Shown here: positions 17,541 to 26,140 of the stretch, piece after piece
How positions within the stretch are numbered: position 1 is the stretch's first letter
How the letters are laid out: each line of letters opens with the position of its first letter
Assembly: GCA_944412495.1 (NCBI GenBank)
Contig: CALYBL010000006.1
Location: forward strand, 1-39,530
DNA from: an uncultured Clostridia bacterium
GTDB lineage: Bacteria; Bacillota; Clostridia; Oscillospirales; Acutalibacteraceae
Direction: 5' to 3'
Length of the DNA: 39,530 bases
The notes under the pieces: generated by a model
Told to the model about the DNA's origin: nothing
The model's input: the letters and a program-made list of their open reading frames with translations, nothing else
Databases searched by the model: none
Program-made: the position numbers and the translations under genes

Positions 17541-17850
17541 CCTTAATAATTTTGAGGATGATTACTATTCACTTAAAAAATATATTTTTGAGCTTGGAGG
17601 TGACAATAAACAAAATATAAAATATCTCAAGAAGGCCATGCTTAAGGCAATTGACTGTGAGCTGGGCGAGCGGCAGGCGTTTATTCTCAAAAAGCATTTT
17701 TTTGAGGGCTTTAGCGTTACCGAAACAGCCGATATGCTTGGCGTTAATAAATCCACGGTCTCAAGGTCAATAAAGCGTTCGATAGGAATACTGAAAAGGG
17801 TGCTTAAATACGCAGCCTATGCACTGAGCCTTGTCGAAAGAGAAGAGTAA
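17524..17850 (+). CDS. Sigma-70 region-4-like HTH protein
   Basis: A 108-residue protein. The C-terminal half (about 48-95) matches sigma region 4: GERQAFILKKHFFEGFSVTE, then ADMLGVNKSTVSRSIKRSI, a clear helix-turn-helix. The N-terminal half is acidic with no region 2, so it is not a full sigma factor. It could be a transcription activator of the kind found on phages and integrative elements. The start is ATG 17524 inside the preceding gene; the weak GGTGG upstream fits translational coupling. A perfect 30-base palindromic terminator follows. Confidence 0.8.
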   Translation: MKRIVSLNNFEDDYYSLKKYIFELGGDNKQNIKYLKKAMLKAIDCELGERQAFILKKHFFEGFSVTETADMLGVNKSTVSRSIKRSIGILKRVLKYAAYALSLVEREE

Positions 17851-17854
17851 GTAA

Positions 17855-17884
17855 AAAGCGGGGCAAGATATCTTGCCCCGCTTT
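17855..17884 (+). terminator. Terminator of the sigma-like unit
   Basis: A perfect 30-base palindrome without a loop (15 bp arms) begins with A-rich and ends with T-rich sequence, so it may work in both directions. Confidence 0.75.
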
Positions 17885-18214
17885 CCCCTTTGCCAGCGGC
17901 ACATAAATCCATGATAATCAAAAAGGCTATTGCCAAGTATTTCCATGTTATTTACCATCTGCTCAAAGCTTATAGCACTTAATTTATAAGACTATTGACT
18001 CACAAATTCTTTTTGCCAATAACTTTGCTTAACATTTAATGCAACGGACACGACACCGCTGCATATCCAATTTGTCCAATACTTTCAGGCAGCATCAGTC
18101 TAAGAGCAAACCTTGGTTTGGCGTCTCAAAGTATTGTTATGCAAGCAGAAGGCAGGCTCTAACTTTAAGCCGTTCTCAAATTCTGCATAGGCTTCCTGCA
18201 TATACTGTTTCTCA
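17885..18214. other. Intergenic stretch, nothing recognised
   Basis: About 330 bases between the sigma-like unit and tadA, which converge here. I see no gene, repeat or RNA motif that I can support. Confidence 0.45.
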
Positions 18215-18247
18215 TAAAGAAAGCAGGCCGGACTATTCCCGGCCTGC
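18215..18247 (-). terminator. Terminator of tadA
   Basis: The stem GCAGGCCGG/CCGGCCTGC (18223-18231 with 18239-18247) is followed on the minus strand by TTTCTTT. The tadA stop codon lies in the loop region, so terminator and gene end overlap. Confidence 0.7.
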
Positions 18248-18715
18248 CGCCTTATCGTTTTTATTCTTTTTAAGCTTCCGCAGCTCGGAAAAAAATTCCG
18301 TAAGCACAGCGGCGCACTCGCTTTCCATTATCCCGCCCTTAACCTTTACCTTGTGGTTAAACGGCATAGAGAATATATCCGTAACCGAGCCGCAGCAGCC
18401 CGCTTTGGGGTCATATGCGCCGAAAAACAGCCTTTTTATCCTCGAATTTATCAAAGCGCCGGCGCACATTGGACACGGCTCAAGTGTAACATACATGTCA
18501 CAGTCGATAAGCCGCCAGCTCCCTATCGACGCACAGGCGCCGTTTATGGCCTCTATCTCCGCATGCGTCAGGGAGTTTTGGCTTTTTTCACGCCTGTTGC
18601 GCCCAGTTGATATTATTTCACCGCCGCTGACTATCACCGCGCCGACAGGCACCTCGCCCTCCGCCGCCGCCTCTTTTGCCAAGTCCAGCGCCGCCTTCAT
18701 ATACTCACTATGCAT
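18233..18715 (-). CDS. tadA: tRNA adenosine(34) deaminase
   Basis: This enzyme deaminates adenosine 34 of tRNA-Arg(ACG) to inosine, allowing wobble decoding. The cytidine/deoxycytidylate deaminase fold shows zinc-binding His51 and catalytic Glu53 (HAE), and zinc-binding Cys81 and Cys84 (PCPMC). At 160 residues it has the usual length. The C-terminus ends in a lysine-rich tail. The start is ATG 18715, inside the end of the upstream membrane protease gene (8-base overlap), so the two are translationally coupled. Confidence 0.95.
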   Translation of the reverse strand: MHSEYMKAALDLAKEAAAEGEVPVGAVIVSGGEIISTGRNRREKSQNSLTHAEIEAINGACASIGSWRLIDCDMYVTLEPCPMCAGALINSRIKRLFFGAYDPKAGCCGSVTDIFSMPFNHKVKVKGGIMESECAAVLTEFFSELRKLKKNKNDKAAGRE

Positions 18716-19745
18716 ATAGGTAAGTCAAAATTCCCGTCTCAAGAATCACAATCTGAGCAACGAATATCAGCAGCAGTATTATCATAGCAGGCGAGACGAT
18801 AAACAACTCTGTACGCTGGCCGAGGCTCAATACAGTGTCGGGCTTTTCATGCAGCGGCTTCTTATATTTTACCATTATAATTATAAAGGCAGCCAAGCCT
18901 ATGACAAACAGCGCAGCCATATATATAATAAACATCCAAATATACTCGCTGTCCGAAAGATGCGGCGCAATCCAGTCGTCAAGCACTATGGACATAAAAT
19001 TGTTTATAAAATGGACCGTAATCGCCGGCCACAGAGAATCTGATATTATCACGCACAGTCCAAGCCCTATGCCCGTAATAAACGCAAAAACAAACTGAGT
19101 GAGGTTGCCGTGCATGAGCCCAAACAGCAGCGACGACATGACAACGGCAAACATATTGCCGTACTTTCTGAGCGAGCCGAGCACAAGCCCTCTCATCGCG
19201 AATTCTTCGACAAGCGCCGGCACAATGCTTACCGTTATCACATAGAATATCTTCATAAAAATATTGTCCGGAATTATAAAGCTCACCGTCTGCATATCCC
19301 GCCCGAAAACCGCCTGCCACAAAGCGTTAAGGCCGGTTGATGCCCCATTGCCAAGTGATGTCATTCCGAGCGCCATAAACACAAGCAGTATGAAAAGCAG
19401 CGGCGAGACTTTTTTAAGAGTTACTATCTCCGCCGTGCTTCTTTTTGTACCGACAGGTATTATCAAAAACGGAAGCGTAAACATAAGTATCGAGAGGAAA
19501 AACTGAGATATAAGCGCAAATTCGGCACCTTCCAAAAAGTACATAAAACGGTCATAAGCGTATACATCCGTACCTAAACTTATAATACCGACTATTATGC
19601 CAGATACAATTCCAAATATAAGCATTATAACTGTCGGGAGCAGCGTGGCAAGGATAAACGCAAGACCTATCATGTTGCTGGTGTTTCTCAGGCCGCGCTT
19701 TTCATAATAATATCTCCATTCATACGGCATTTCGTTATTCGTCAT
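18708..19745 (-). CDS. CPBP-family intramembrane metalloprotease (CAAX protease/Abi type)
   Basis: A 345-residue polytopic membrane protein with about eight hydrophobic segments. The CPBP motifs are present: EE-x3-R at Glu180/Glu181/Arg185, His212 (FGLMHGN), and His245/Asn248 (HFINN). Such proteins are glutamate-dependent intramembrane proteases related to Rce1; bacterial roles include bacteriocin immunity and protein maturation, and the substrate here is unknown. The start is ATG 19745, six bases after GGGAG; an ATG at 19751 abuts the site and is unlikely. It precedes and overlaps tadA. Confidence 0.88.
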   Translation of the reverse strand: MTNNEMPYEWRYYYEKRGLRNTSNMIGLAFILATLLPTVIMLIFGIVSGIIVGIISLGTDVYAYDRFMYFLEGAEFALISQFFLSILMFTLPFLIIPVGTKRSTAEIVTLKKVSPLLFILLVFMALGMTSLGNGASTGLNALWQAVFGRDMQTVSFIIPDNIFMKIFYVITVSIVPALVEEFAMRGLVLGSLRKYGNMFAVVMSSLLFGLMHGNLTQFVFAFITGIGLGLCVIISDSLWPAITVHFINNFMSIVLDDWIAPHLSDSEYIWMFIIYMAALFVIGLAAFIIIMVKYKKPLHEKPDTVLSLGQRTELFIVSPAMIILLLIFVAQIVILETGILTYLYA

Positions 19746-19947
19746 AGTCATCTCCCTATCCTGTACTCTGCAATAATCATTCGCTAACCGCACCTGCAAT
19801 TCAGCTCTAAGACTCAAGCAAGCCCGCCGGCTGATAACATTATCCGCTAAAGGCTGCCGCCCGGCGCTTCATTCCCCGATAAAGTTCCTTCATACCTCTG
19901 CCGGCGCATACAGCTTAAAAGCCGATATAAATTTTAATATGTCAGCC

Positions 19948-20727
19948 TTACTTTGCAGGCTGCTTTGCCGCAATCTTTTCCGATTTAATCTTATCTTTCC
20001 TTATAAGAGAGGTCGTTATTTTGAGTATATGTTTAAGATAATCCTCTCCCTCAAGATAGCCCTCAAGCGTTTCAAGCAGCTTTTCATCGTCGTATACCGC
20101 TTCGCCCAATATGCAGCAGACAATGACTCTGTCCACCTCAGAATCACCGTCTATATACATCTCGGATATCATTTTACAGAATTTGGTGAGCTGCTTTTTG
20201 TCATTTTTTATAAGCAGCTCTCTTAAATACGGGGCTGCCTTTTTGCAGTAAAAGTCATAGTATAAAAAGTCTCCGTACTGTGCCACATTGTCCCTGTAAT
20301 CATCCTTAAACTGCGGACATATCGTCAAAAAACGCTGGGTAAATGCACCTATCCCCGGCGTTGCGCCCGGCGCCGCCTTGGACGGCAGGTCTATCTGCGA
20401 GCGGCGAGCGTTAAACGCCGCCTTCTTTATGCCTAAAACCTCCTCGAGCGTATCCCTGAAGTCAGCGCCTATGGAGCGCGCCTCCTTTTCGTCGGCATCG
20501 TCCTCAAACAGCCACGTTGAAAGCTCGGCAAACTCGCCGCAGCTTCCCTCAGTCACATCGGCAATGTACAGCCTGTACATCTTTTTTTGTTCGTCAAAGC
20601 GAACCTTTACGGCTTTTTTATCGGATTCATATACCTCGCCGTCGTCCGCCGACGCTGCCCTAAAGCCTTGCTCCTCAAGCAGCGGCTTTAGCTCGTCTAT
20701 TATCATTTCATAAGACTTCTCTAACAT
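19948..20727 (-). CDS. Hypothetical protein, two-part soluble protein
   Basis: A 259-residue soluble protein of unknown function. The N-terminal part (1-95) is acidic with alternating strands and helices. A Pro/Gly/Ala linker (about 115-128) separates it from a helical C-terminal part (about 130-240) containing the FLTICPQFKDDYRDN and YGDFLYYDFYCKKAAPYL segments, which may belong to the DUF7674 group (low confidence). The tail is basic. The start is ATG 20727, preceded by GGGGG; an upstream TTG at 20745 is less likely. It begins 14 bases after the stop of the XRE gene, so it belongs to the DUF2975-XRE operon. Confidence 0.7.
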   Translation of the reverse strand: MLEKSYEMIIDELKPLLEEQGFRAASADDGEVYESDKKAVKVRFDEQKKMYRLYIADVTEGSCGEFAELSTWLFEDDADEKEARSIGADFRDTLEEVLGIKKAAFNARRSQIDLPSKAAPGATPGIGAFTQRFLTICPQFKDDYRDNVAQYGDFLYYDFYCKKAAPYLRELLIKNDKKQLTKFCKMISEMYIDGDSEVDRVIVCCILGEAVYDDEKLLETLEGYLEGEDYLKHILKITTSLIRKDKIKSEKIAAKQPAK

Positions 20728-20741
20728 TTCGGCCCCCAAAT

Positions 20742-20960
20742 TCAATTATTGTTTTCGTCGTCAACATATTCCAAAATATCACCCGGCTGACAATCGAGCT
20801 CCCTGCATATCGCCTCAAGCGTGGAAAATCTTATCGCCTTTGCCCTGTTGTTCTTCAGCACCGACAGATTTGCCAGCGTAATATTAACCCGCGATGCAAG
20901 CTCAGTCATGCCCATTTTCCGTTTGGCAAGCATCACATCTAAATTTACTATTATCGGCAT
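20742..20960 (-). CDS. Small XRE-family regulator, YozG-like
   Basis: A 72-residue Cro-type DNA-binding protein that is little more than the helix-turn-helix: VMLAKRKMGMTELASRVNIT, then RFSTLEAICRELDCQPGDIL. This short type is usually found beside a DUF2975 membrane protein, as here. The start is ATG 20960 with GGAGGGTAAGGC upstream. It probably autoregulates the operon. Confidence 0.9.
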   Translation of the reverse strand: MPIIVNLDVMLAKRKMGMTELASRVNITLANLSVLKNNRAKAIRFSTLEAICRELDCQPGDILEYVDDENNN

Positions 20961-21025
20961 GATGCCTTACCCTCCATTTTATTATTTATCATATAACTGA
21001 TATTTAAGCTTAAGTACCGTGCTCT

Positions 21026-21493
21026 TCAGATTGTCAGTTCGTTTTCATCCTTGTATTTTACCGCCATCTTAAACAGCTCGGCGCATACCAGCAGCGCCAG
21101 CGAAATAACAGCAAACAGGACAAAGTCTATTATAACAAAAGGCGAGCGCAGGAAAAATATGGCTGCCGCATATCCGACCGCCAGCACCGCACTGCACATC
21201 GAAACACGGCGTATGCGCTTTGCATTCTCCATTACAAACGGCTTATTGCTGTTAACATTGTGCAGTATCTTTTTGACCTGCCAAAAAGATATTATGCCGA
21301 GTATATCCGTATACTCAAGAAGTGCGAGCAGCACAATATAATAATATTTGTGCCCGTATGCCTCATATCTTCCGCTGAGCATGTAGTCAAGCAAAAAGGG
21401 AAGCATAAACAGCATAACAACTCCCGTAATCATTATGGCGAGCGTAAGAACCTCCAGTATAACGCTCAGTCCATTTTTGCCTATTATCTTCAA
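21026..21493 (-). CDS. DUF2975 membrane protein
   Basis: A 155-residue protein with four hydrophobic helices (about 9-34, 48-68, 92-115 and 117-142). Its pairing with the small XRE gene 65 bases downstream is the typical arrangement of DUF2975 proteins. Their role is unknown; a membrane input to the regulator is a guess. The start is TTG 21493, directly after AAGGGGTGATAGG; the longer open frame upstream has no ribosome binding site. Confidence 0.85.
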   Translation of the reverse strand: MKIIGKNGLSVILEVLTLAIMITGVVMLFMLPFLLDYMLSGRYEAYGHKYYYIVLLALLEYTDILGIISFWQVKKILHNVNSNKPFVMENAKRIRRVSMCSAVLAVGYAAAIFFLRSPFVIIDFVLFAVISLALLVCAELFKMAVKYKDENELTI

Positions 21494-21729
21494 CCTATCA
21501 CCCCTTGTCGGCAGATAAGGCCCGCGGCCTTTGCCGGCAATATTATTCCAAGCATCGCAGCGTGCATTTTCAAAGCCAGTCCGCACCGCGCACGGAAAGA
21601 ATCGGCAAAGCTATGGAAAGCGGCGCCGCTGACGCCAAAGCGGCTTGGCATCTCTTGGCTCGGTTAATACTCTCGGTCCTTTAGGCACCAGTTCTTTACA
21701 GTGAGAGCCGAAGCAGGCCGTGCACAGAT

Positions 21730-22473
21730 TTATTCCTGCTCGGACTCTTCCATATTATGCCAGACCTTCTGTACGTCGTCGTTGTCTTCCAGCAAGTCTA
21801 TAAGCTTTTCCATCTTGGCCTTCACATCATCGTCGGCAGGTGCAGTATATGTCATCGGGAGATAATCAACCTCCGAATAAGCCGCCATATAGCCCCTGGA
21901 TTCTATTTCGTCCTTCACCCTGCTTAAGTCGTTAGGCTCGGTAAGTATTTCATACGCCTCATTTTCAACGCTGAAATCAAGCGCGCCGGCGTCAAGAGCG
22001 CACTCCATAACCTCATCCTCACCGGGCGTGCCGTCCTCGGATATCTCTATGTCTATTACTCCTTTTTTGTCAAACATAAACATCACCGAGCCGGTCTGGC
22101 CGAGACTGCCGCCGCATTTATCAAAATAATGGCGCAAATCGCCTGCCGTGCGGTTGCGGTTGTCTGTAAGGCACTGCACCACCACGGCTATCCCGCCCGG
22201 GCCATAGCCCTCATATACTATATCCTCATAAGAATCATTGGCACCGTCGCCCGCCGCACGCTTAATTATGCGCTCTATATTGTCATTCGGGACATTGTTC
22301 TGCTTGGCCTTTGCTATTACGTCTTTAAGCTTTGAATTGGCGGCCGGGTCGGGACCGCCGCTCTTTACCGCAACAGCTATTTCACGTCCGATTTTTGTAA
22401 ATATCTTCGCCCTCTGCGAATCGGTTTTTTCCTTTTTCCTTTTTATATTGCTCCATTTGGAATGCCCTGACAA
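21730..22473 (-). CDS. yebC: YebC/PmpR-family protein
   Basis: A 247-residue protein of the TACO1/YebC family. It shows the N-terminal signature GHSKWSNIKRKK, then the AKIFTKIGREI segment, YEGYGPGGIA and GGSLGQTGSVMFMF. The family was long annotated as transcriptional regulators; more recent work links it to translation through polyproline stretches. The start is TTG 22473, seven bases after GGAGG. It has a good promoter at 22518-22546. The C-terminal region is strongly acidic. Confidence 0.95.
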   Translation of the reverse strand: MSGHSKWSNIKRKKEKTDSQRAKIFTKIGREIAVAVKSGGPDPAANSKLKDVIAKAKQNNVPNDNIERIIKRAAGDGANDSYEDIVYEGYGPGGIAVVVQCLTDNRNRTAGDLRHYFDKCGGSLGQTGSVMFMFDKKGVIDIEISEDGTPGEDEVMECALDAGALDFSVENEAYEILTEPNDLSRVKDEIESRGYMAAYSEVDYLPMTYTAPADDDVKAKMEKLIDLLEDNDDVQKVWHNMEESEQE

Positions 22474-22517
22474 ACTAATTCCTCCAATTTTACTGTTTAC
22501 AACCTATCATAGTAGAT

Positions 22518-22546
22518 ATATTAACACAAAATAAGCGTTTTGACAA
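22518..22546 (-). promoter_or_regulatory. Promoter of yebC
   Basis: On the minus strand, TTGTCA (22541-22546) and TAATAT (22518-22523) are separated by 17 bases, about 45 bases upstream of the TTG start. Confidence 0.65.
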
Positions 22547-22671
22547 CGCTTGCAAGGTTAATAATATGAAAACAAATTTATATCACGGCATAAATTTTTA
22601 AAAATATGCAGATAATATTAAATATCGAATATCGTTAGTGGAAATTTTCATTTAACAAGGCGGAGGCAAAA

Positions 22672-23550
22672 ATGAACATTCGCACCGATTTGGCTGTGGA
22701 AGCAAGAGAGCTTCACCCTGAAGATGCCCAAGGGGTGGAAAGTGAAGAGGCAAGGTACGGCAATATAACCGTTTCCAGAATAACGGTGACAAACGAGGCC
22801 GGCGCTGTGTCGCTCGGAAAGCCTATTGGCAAATATATAACCGCCGACATCCCTCCTCTTTCGGAGGACGCAGGCTTCGACAGCGAGGCGGCCGAAGCTC
22901 TGAGCAGGGAGCTTGACGATTTAATTCCGAAGGACGGCGACATACTTGTAGCGGGGCTCGGCAACAATGATATAACGCCGGACGCACTCGGTCCCAAGGC
23001 CGCATCGCGCATTTTAGCAACACGTCATATAACGGGAGAAACGGCAAAGCTTGCCGGACTGGATGGCCTCAGAAGGGTTGCCGTTCTCGCGCCCGGCGTG
23101 CTCGGACAAACCGGCATGGAAACCGGGGAAATTATAGCCGGCATAGCCGCAAAAATAAAGCCCGCTGCCGTTATCGTAATTGACGCACTGGCGTCTCATC
23201 GCCTCAAAAGGCTCGGCTGCACGGTCCAAATGACAGACAGCGGCATATCTCCCGGCTCCGGCGTGGGAAACAACCGAAAGGAAATAAGCAAGTCCACCCT
23301 CGGTATACCGGTGATAGCAATAGGCGTGCCTACCGTTGTCGAAGCCACTACTCTCGCCTATGACATTACCGGCAGTGAGCCGGACAGCGAGCGCCTGTCC
23401 GAAATAGAGCCGCGTGGAAGCAAAATGATAGTTACTCCCCGCGAGATAGACACCCTCATAAGCCGTGCTGCCGCGCTAATATCGCACGCCGTCAACTGCT
23501 CGCTGCAAAAAAGCCTGTCGCCCGACGAGCTGATGATGCTTGTATCATAG
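22672..23550 (+). CDS. gpr: Germination protease GPR
   Basis: This protease degrades small acid-soluble spore proteins at germination, releasing the DNA and supplying amino acids. It is an A25 aspartic-type peptidase made as a zymogen in the forespore. It begins with IRTDLAVEA, the processing region. Diagnostic motifs are AGLGNNDITPDALGP, APGVLGQTGMET, VIDALASHRL and TDSGISPGSGVGNNR. The length is 292 residues, a little shorter than the Bacillus protein. The start is ATG 22672 with GGCGGAGG upstream. A weak sigma-G-like pattern (TGAAAA at 22567, CATAAAT at 22589) is possible. spoIIP follows on the same strand, as is usual in Firmicutes. Confidence 0.96.
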   Translation: MNIRTDLAVEARELHPEDAQGVESEEARYGNITVSRITVTNEAGAVSLGKPIGKYITADIPPLSEDAGFDSEAAEALSRELDDLIPKDGDILVAGLGNNDITPDALGPKAASRILATRHITGETAKLAGLDGLRRVAVLAPGVLGQTGMETGEIIAGIAAKIKPAAVIVIDALASHRLKRLGCTVQMTDSGISPGSGVGNNRKEISKSTLGIPVIAIGVPTVVEATTLAYDITGSEPDSERLSEIEPRGSKMIVTPREIDTLISRAAALISHAVNCSLQKSLSPDELMMLVS

Positions 23551-23882
23551 CCGACGACTGCGGTCTTTAAAGAGACTGACAGCAGGGACTGCCCTTTTCG
23601 CATTGTATTTCATTAATGGGCTGCGGTTTTATTCCGCGCCGGAGAAATTTCTTGTCAATGCACCGCTATACCCGTTTATGGTAATAGCAAAGACAATACC
23701 CGCATAAAATTTAATATGCGCGTAATCCGCCGTCCAACGTCGGACGTGTGCCTCACGGACAGCCGTAATCCTTCCGATACTCACATATTCGGCATATTCA
23801 GGTCCTTGATTCGTCATAAAGTCTTGCAAATCATAGACCTGACGCGCATGTCTCTCTAATTCTGTTACAGCGGGTGTTGTAA
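23551..23882. other. Stretch between gpr and spoIIP
   Basis: A 332-base gap between two genes that are usually close neighbours. Most of it is covered by the antisense open frame at 23629-23925. I see no terminator for gpr. Confidence 0.45.
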
Positions 23883-23925
23883 TTGACAATAATATACACA
23901 GGAAAAAAGCATATTTTAAAAGCAA
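23629..23925 (-). other. Antisense open frame with foreign codon use, possible gene remnant
   Basis: A 98-codon minus-strand frame. Its first 14 codons overlap the start of spoIIP. The rest has protein-like composition (for example ELERHARQVYDLQDFM and VRRWTADYAHIKFYAG) and uses ATT rather than ATA for isoleucine and TTA/TTG for several leucines, unlike its neighbours. It has no ribosome binding site and no recognised family. It may be the 3' fragment of a transferred gene, or chance. Confidence 0.3.
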
Positions 23926-25049
23926 TAGCCGCCGTTATAATATGCGGCGTAATAATATATCTGTCCTTTGCCAGCCCGCTTATTGACGAAGCGGCCAATG
24001 CCGCCGGCAGCATAGCAAGAGCGTCTCTTATTATGACGATGCCGGACAGCGGCGGGGCCGTACTCTCGGATAAGCTCAATGAGCTCGGCGCAAGGCGTGA
24101 GGCATCGCAGGTACTCGCCAACCTGCCTGCAAGCGGCGGCGAAGAGGAGTCTGGACCGCAGGAATCAGTTTCGTCCGAGCCGCAGTCCACCTCCTCACAG
24201 CAGACCTCGTCGGAGACGGTTACCTCTTCAGTATCAGAGCCTCCTGAGGGGTATGGCACTGTTACCGAGCGCTTTTATTCCTCATCAAGCGCAAACCTCA
24301 AATGGGAAAACGTATATGTGTCAAGAAAAATTGACGTGTCAATAGACATAGCCGAGGAAATTTCCACAGCGCCTGATATTACAATACTCAAAAACGGAAA
24401 CCCGCAGGTCCTCATAATGCATACCCACACCACCGAATCGTACCTTGCCGAGGACAACGGCATGTTTAAAATAGGCGGCAGCTCGCGCAGCACCGACGAA
24501 AATCTCAACATGATTGCTGTCGGAAACGAGATAGCCGACAAGCTCAACGCCGCCGGTATAGTGACTCTCCACGATAAGACCATGCACGACTATCCGTCAT
24601 ATAGCGGCGCATATGAGCGCTCTGCGGTGACGGTGGAAAGCTATCTGGAGCAATATCCGAGCATAGAGGTGGTGCTCGATATCCACCGCGACGCCATATC
24701 CACCTCGGACACGAACAAAATCAAGCCGACCGTGACGATTAACGGCAAAAAGGCGGCGCAGGTAATGATAATTAACGGCTGTGAATACGGAAATATAACG
24801 GATTATCCGAACTGGCGCGAAAACCTGCGCTTCGGACTGCGCGTACAGCAGGCAATGGAAACAATGTATCCCGGCCTTGCCAGGCCGCTTATGTTTGATG
24901 ACAGAAAATACAACCAGCAGCTCACAAACGGCTCGATACTTATTGAAATGGGCAGCGACTCAAACACTCTCGAGGAGGCAAAATATTCAGGACAGCTTGT
25001 AGGCGATGCACTTGTATCGGTGCTTGAGGGACTTATCCCTCAAAGCTGA
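23883..25049 (+). CDS. spoIIP: Stage II sporulation protein P
   Basis: SpoIIP is an amidase and endopeptidase of the DMP complex (SpoIID, SpoIIM, SpoIIP) that thins septal peptidoglycan and drives forespore engulfment. One N-terminal membrane helix (about 12-30) anchors it. A Ser/Glu-rich linker follows (about 80-125), and the catalytic domain starts near 150. The catalytic zone shows His180/His182 and Glu185 (MHTHTTESY) and His268 (LDIHRD). The length is 388 residues. The only start that keeps the membrane anchor is TTG 23883, which directly follows an in-frame stop; its ribosome binding site is weak (GCGGGTG). A sigma-E-type promoter is expected but not clear. Confidence 0.94.
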   Translation: MTIIYTGKKHILKAIAAVIICGVIIYLSFASPLIDEAANAAGSIARASLIMTMPDSGGAVLSDKLNELGARREASQVLANLPASGGEEESGPQESVSSEPQSTSSQQTSSETVTSSVSEPPEGYGTVTERFYSSSSANLKWENVYVSRKIDVSIDIAEEISTAPDITILKNGNPQVLIMHTHTTESYLAEDNGMFKIGGSSRSTDENLNMIAVGNEIADKLNAAGIVTLHDKTMHDYPSYSGAYERSAVTVESYLEQYPSIEVVLDIHRDAISTSDTNKIKPTVTINGKKAAQVMIINGCEYGNITDYPNWRENLRFGLRVQQAMETMYPGLARPLMFDDRKYNQQLTNGSILIEMGSDSNTLEEAKYSGQLVGDALVSVLEGLIPQS

Positions 25050-25152
25050 TTTAAAGCCTGTCACCATAACGGTGCAAGGCGCGTAAGGACTCTCCGGCAT
25101 GAATAGGACATGGCTTATCGCCGCAGCGTGCAATTGAAAGGACACAGGAAAA

Positions 25153-25557
25153 ATGAACAAAATATCAAAAAACGCAGGCGCGATAAAACTAAAGAGTCCC
25201 CCAAAAAACGGCGCCAAATATTTCTTTAGCTCCTTTATATCGGCGCTTTGCCTTACGCTGTGCCCGTTCGTCCTTATACTCGGCATCGTCATATCTGATT
25301 ACAACACCCGCATGACCGGACTTTCCGACGAAAAGCCGGTGATTTATTATGAAAGCGGCGACGGCTTTTCGCTTCATGTAATGGGCTATGAATTTTCCGT
25401 AAGCAGTGATATGGCAGACAGCCTGAAGCGTGCCGCAGAAAGCATTTTAAGCTTTGTTCCGCCGCAGCTCAGAATATTGGCTGCAATACCCGATGCCGCT
25501 GACAGCCTGTTTCAAGCCGTCTGCGGGCTGTTTTCACAGCCAAGGCATACCGAATGA
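25153..25557 (+). CDS. Hypothetical single-pass membrane protein
   Basis: A 134-residue protein with a basic N-terminus (KNAGAIKLKSPPKNGAK), one hydrophobic helix (about 24-48), and a short outer domain (50-134) ending in a second mildly hydrophobic region. No family is recognised. The start is ATG 25153 with ACAGGAA close upstream, a modest site. It follows spoIIP by 103 bases on the same strand, so a sporulation role is possible; that is position-based inference. Confidence 0.65.
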   Translation: MNKISKNAGAIKLKSPPKNGAKYFFSSFISALCLTLCPFVLILGIVISDYNTRMTGLSDEKPVIYYESGDGFSLHVMGYEFSVSSDMADSLKRAAESILSFVPPQLRILAAIPDAADSLFQAVCGLFSQPRHTE

Positions 25558-25618
25558 TAAGCCCTGCATGCATCAATCCTTTTTCATTTGGGCTGTTACT
25601 GCGCCGGCCTCCCCTATC

Positions 25619-25647
25619 TTGACAAATTGCCTTGCCAAAAGTAAAAT
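25619..25647 (+). promoter_or_regulatory. Promoter of the CsoR-family gene
   Basis: A perfect TTGACA (25619-25624) and TAAAAT (25642-25647) have a 17-base spacer. Confidence 0.75.
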
Positions 25648-25680
25648 ATCTGTATTGATATCAGTTTACGGAGGCGCGGC

Positions 25681-25956
25681 ATGAAACAGTGTATGGATGC
25701 GGACAACCTGCATCGCAGGCTGAAAAAAATCATTGGACAGGTACAAGCGATTGACAGAATGGTTGACGAAGACATTCCCTGCGAGGACGTGCTCGCACAG
25801 ATAAACGCCGCAAAATCCGCACTTCACAAGGTAGGGCAGGTCGTTTTGGAGGGGCATATAAAGCACTGCGTCCGTGACGGGTTAGAGCACGGTGACGCCG
25901 ATAAAACCATCGAAAGCTTTACAAAGGCCGTCGAGCGTTTCTCCAACATGTCGTAA
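25681..25956 (+). CDS. csoR: CsoR-family metal-sensing repressor
   Basis: A 91-residue all-helical repressor of the CsoR/RcnR (DUF156) family. The copper-sensor ligand set is complete: Cys34 (DIPCED), His59 and Cys63 (GHIKHC), with the C-x24-H-x3-C spacing of CsoR. RcnR-type Ni/Co sensors and CstR persulfide sensors have other sets. Binding of Cu(I) is expected to release it from DNA. The start is ATG 25681 with GGAGGCGCGGC upstream. A metal ATPase follows 726 bases downstream with its own promoter carrying a TACCCC element, a plausible target. Confidence 0.92.
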   Translation: MKQCMDADNLHRRLKKIIGQVQAIDRMVDEDIPCEDVLAQINAAKSALHKVGQVVLEGHIKHCVRDGLEHGDADKTIESFTKAVERFSNMS

Positions 25957-26110
25957 TCTGCGGCCGCATTTTCCGAAATCCTGCCGACTGCATTAAGACG
26001 CAGGACTGCACACATAATATTTACAAAAGAGCTTATAGGAAAATGACAGGCTCGCTTATCCGGTCTAAGCCTTGCTGTACGAACTACATATTGTTTTTAA
26101 ACTATAATCC

Positions 26111-26140
26111 GACGGCTTAATAAGGCCGTCTTTTATTTTT
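26111..26140 (+). terminator. Terminator downstream of csoR
   Basis: GACGGC (26111-26116) pairs with GCCGTC (26125-26130) and is followed by TTTTATTTTT. It lies 154 bases past the csoR stop. Confidence 0.65.
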
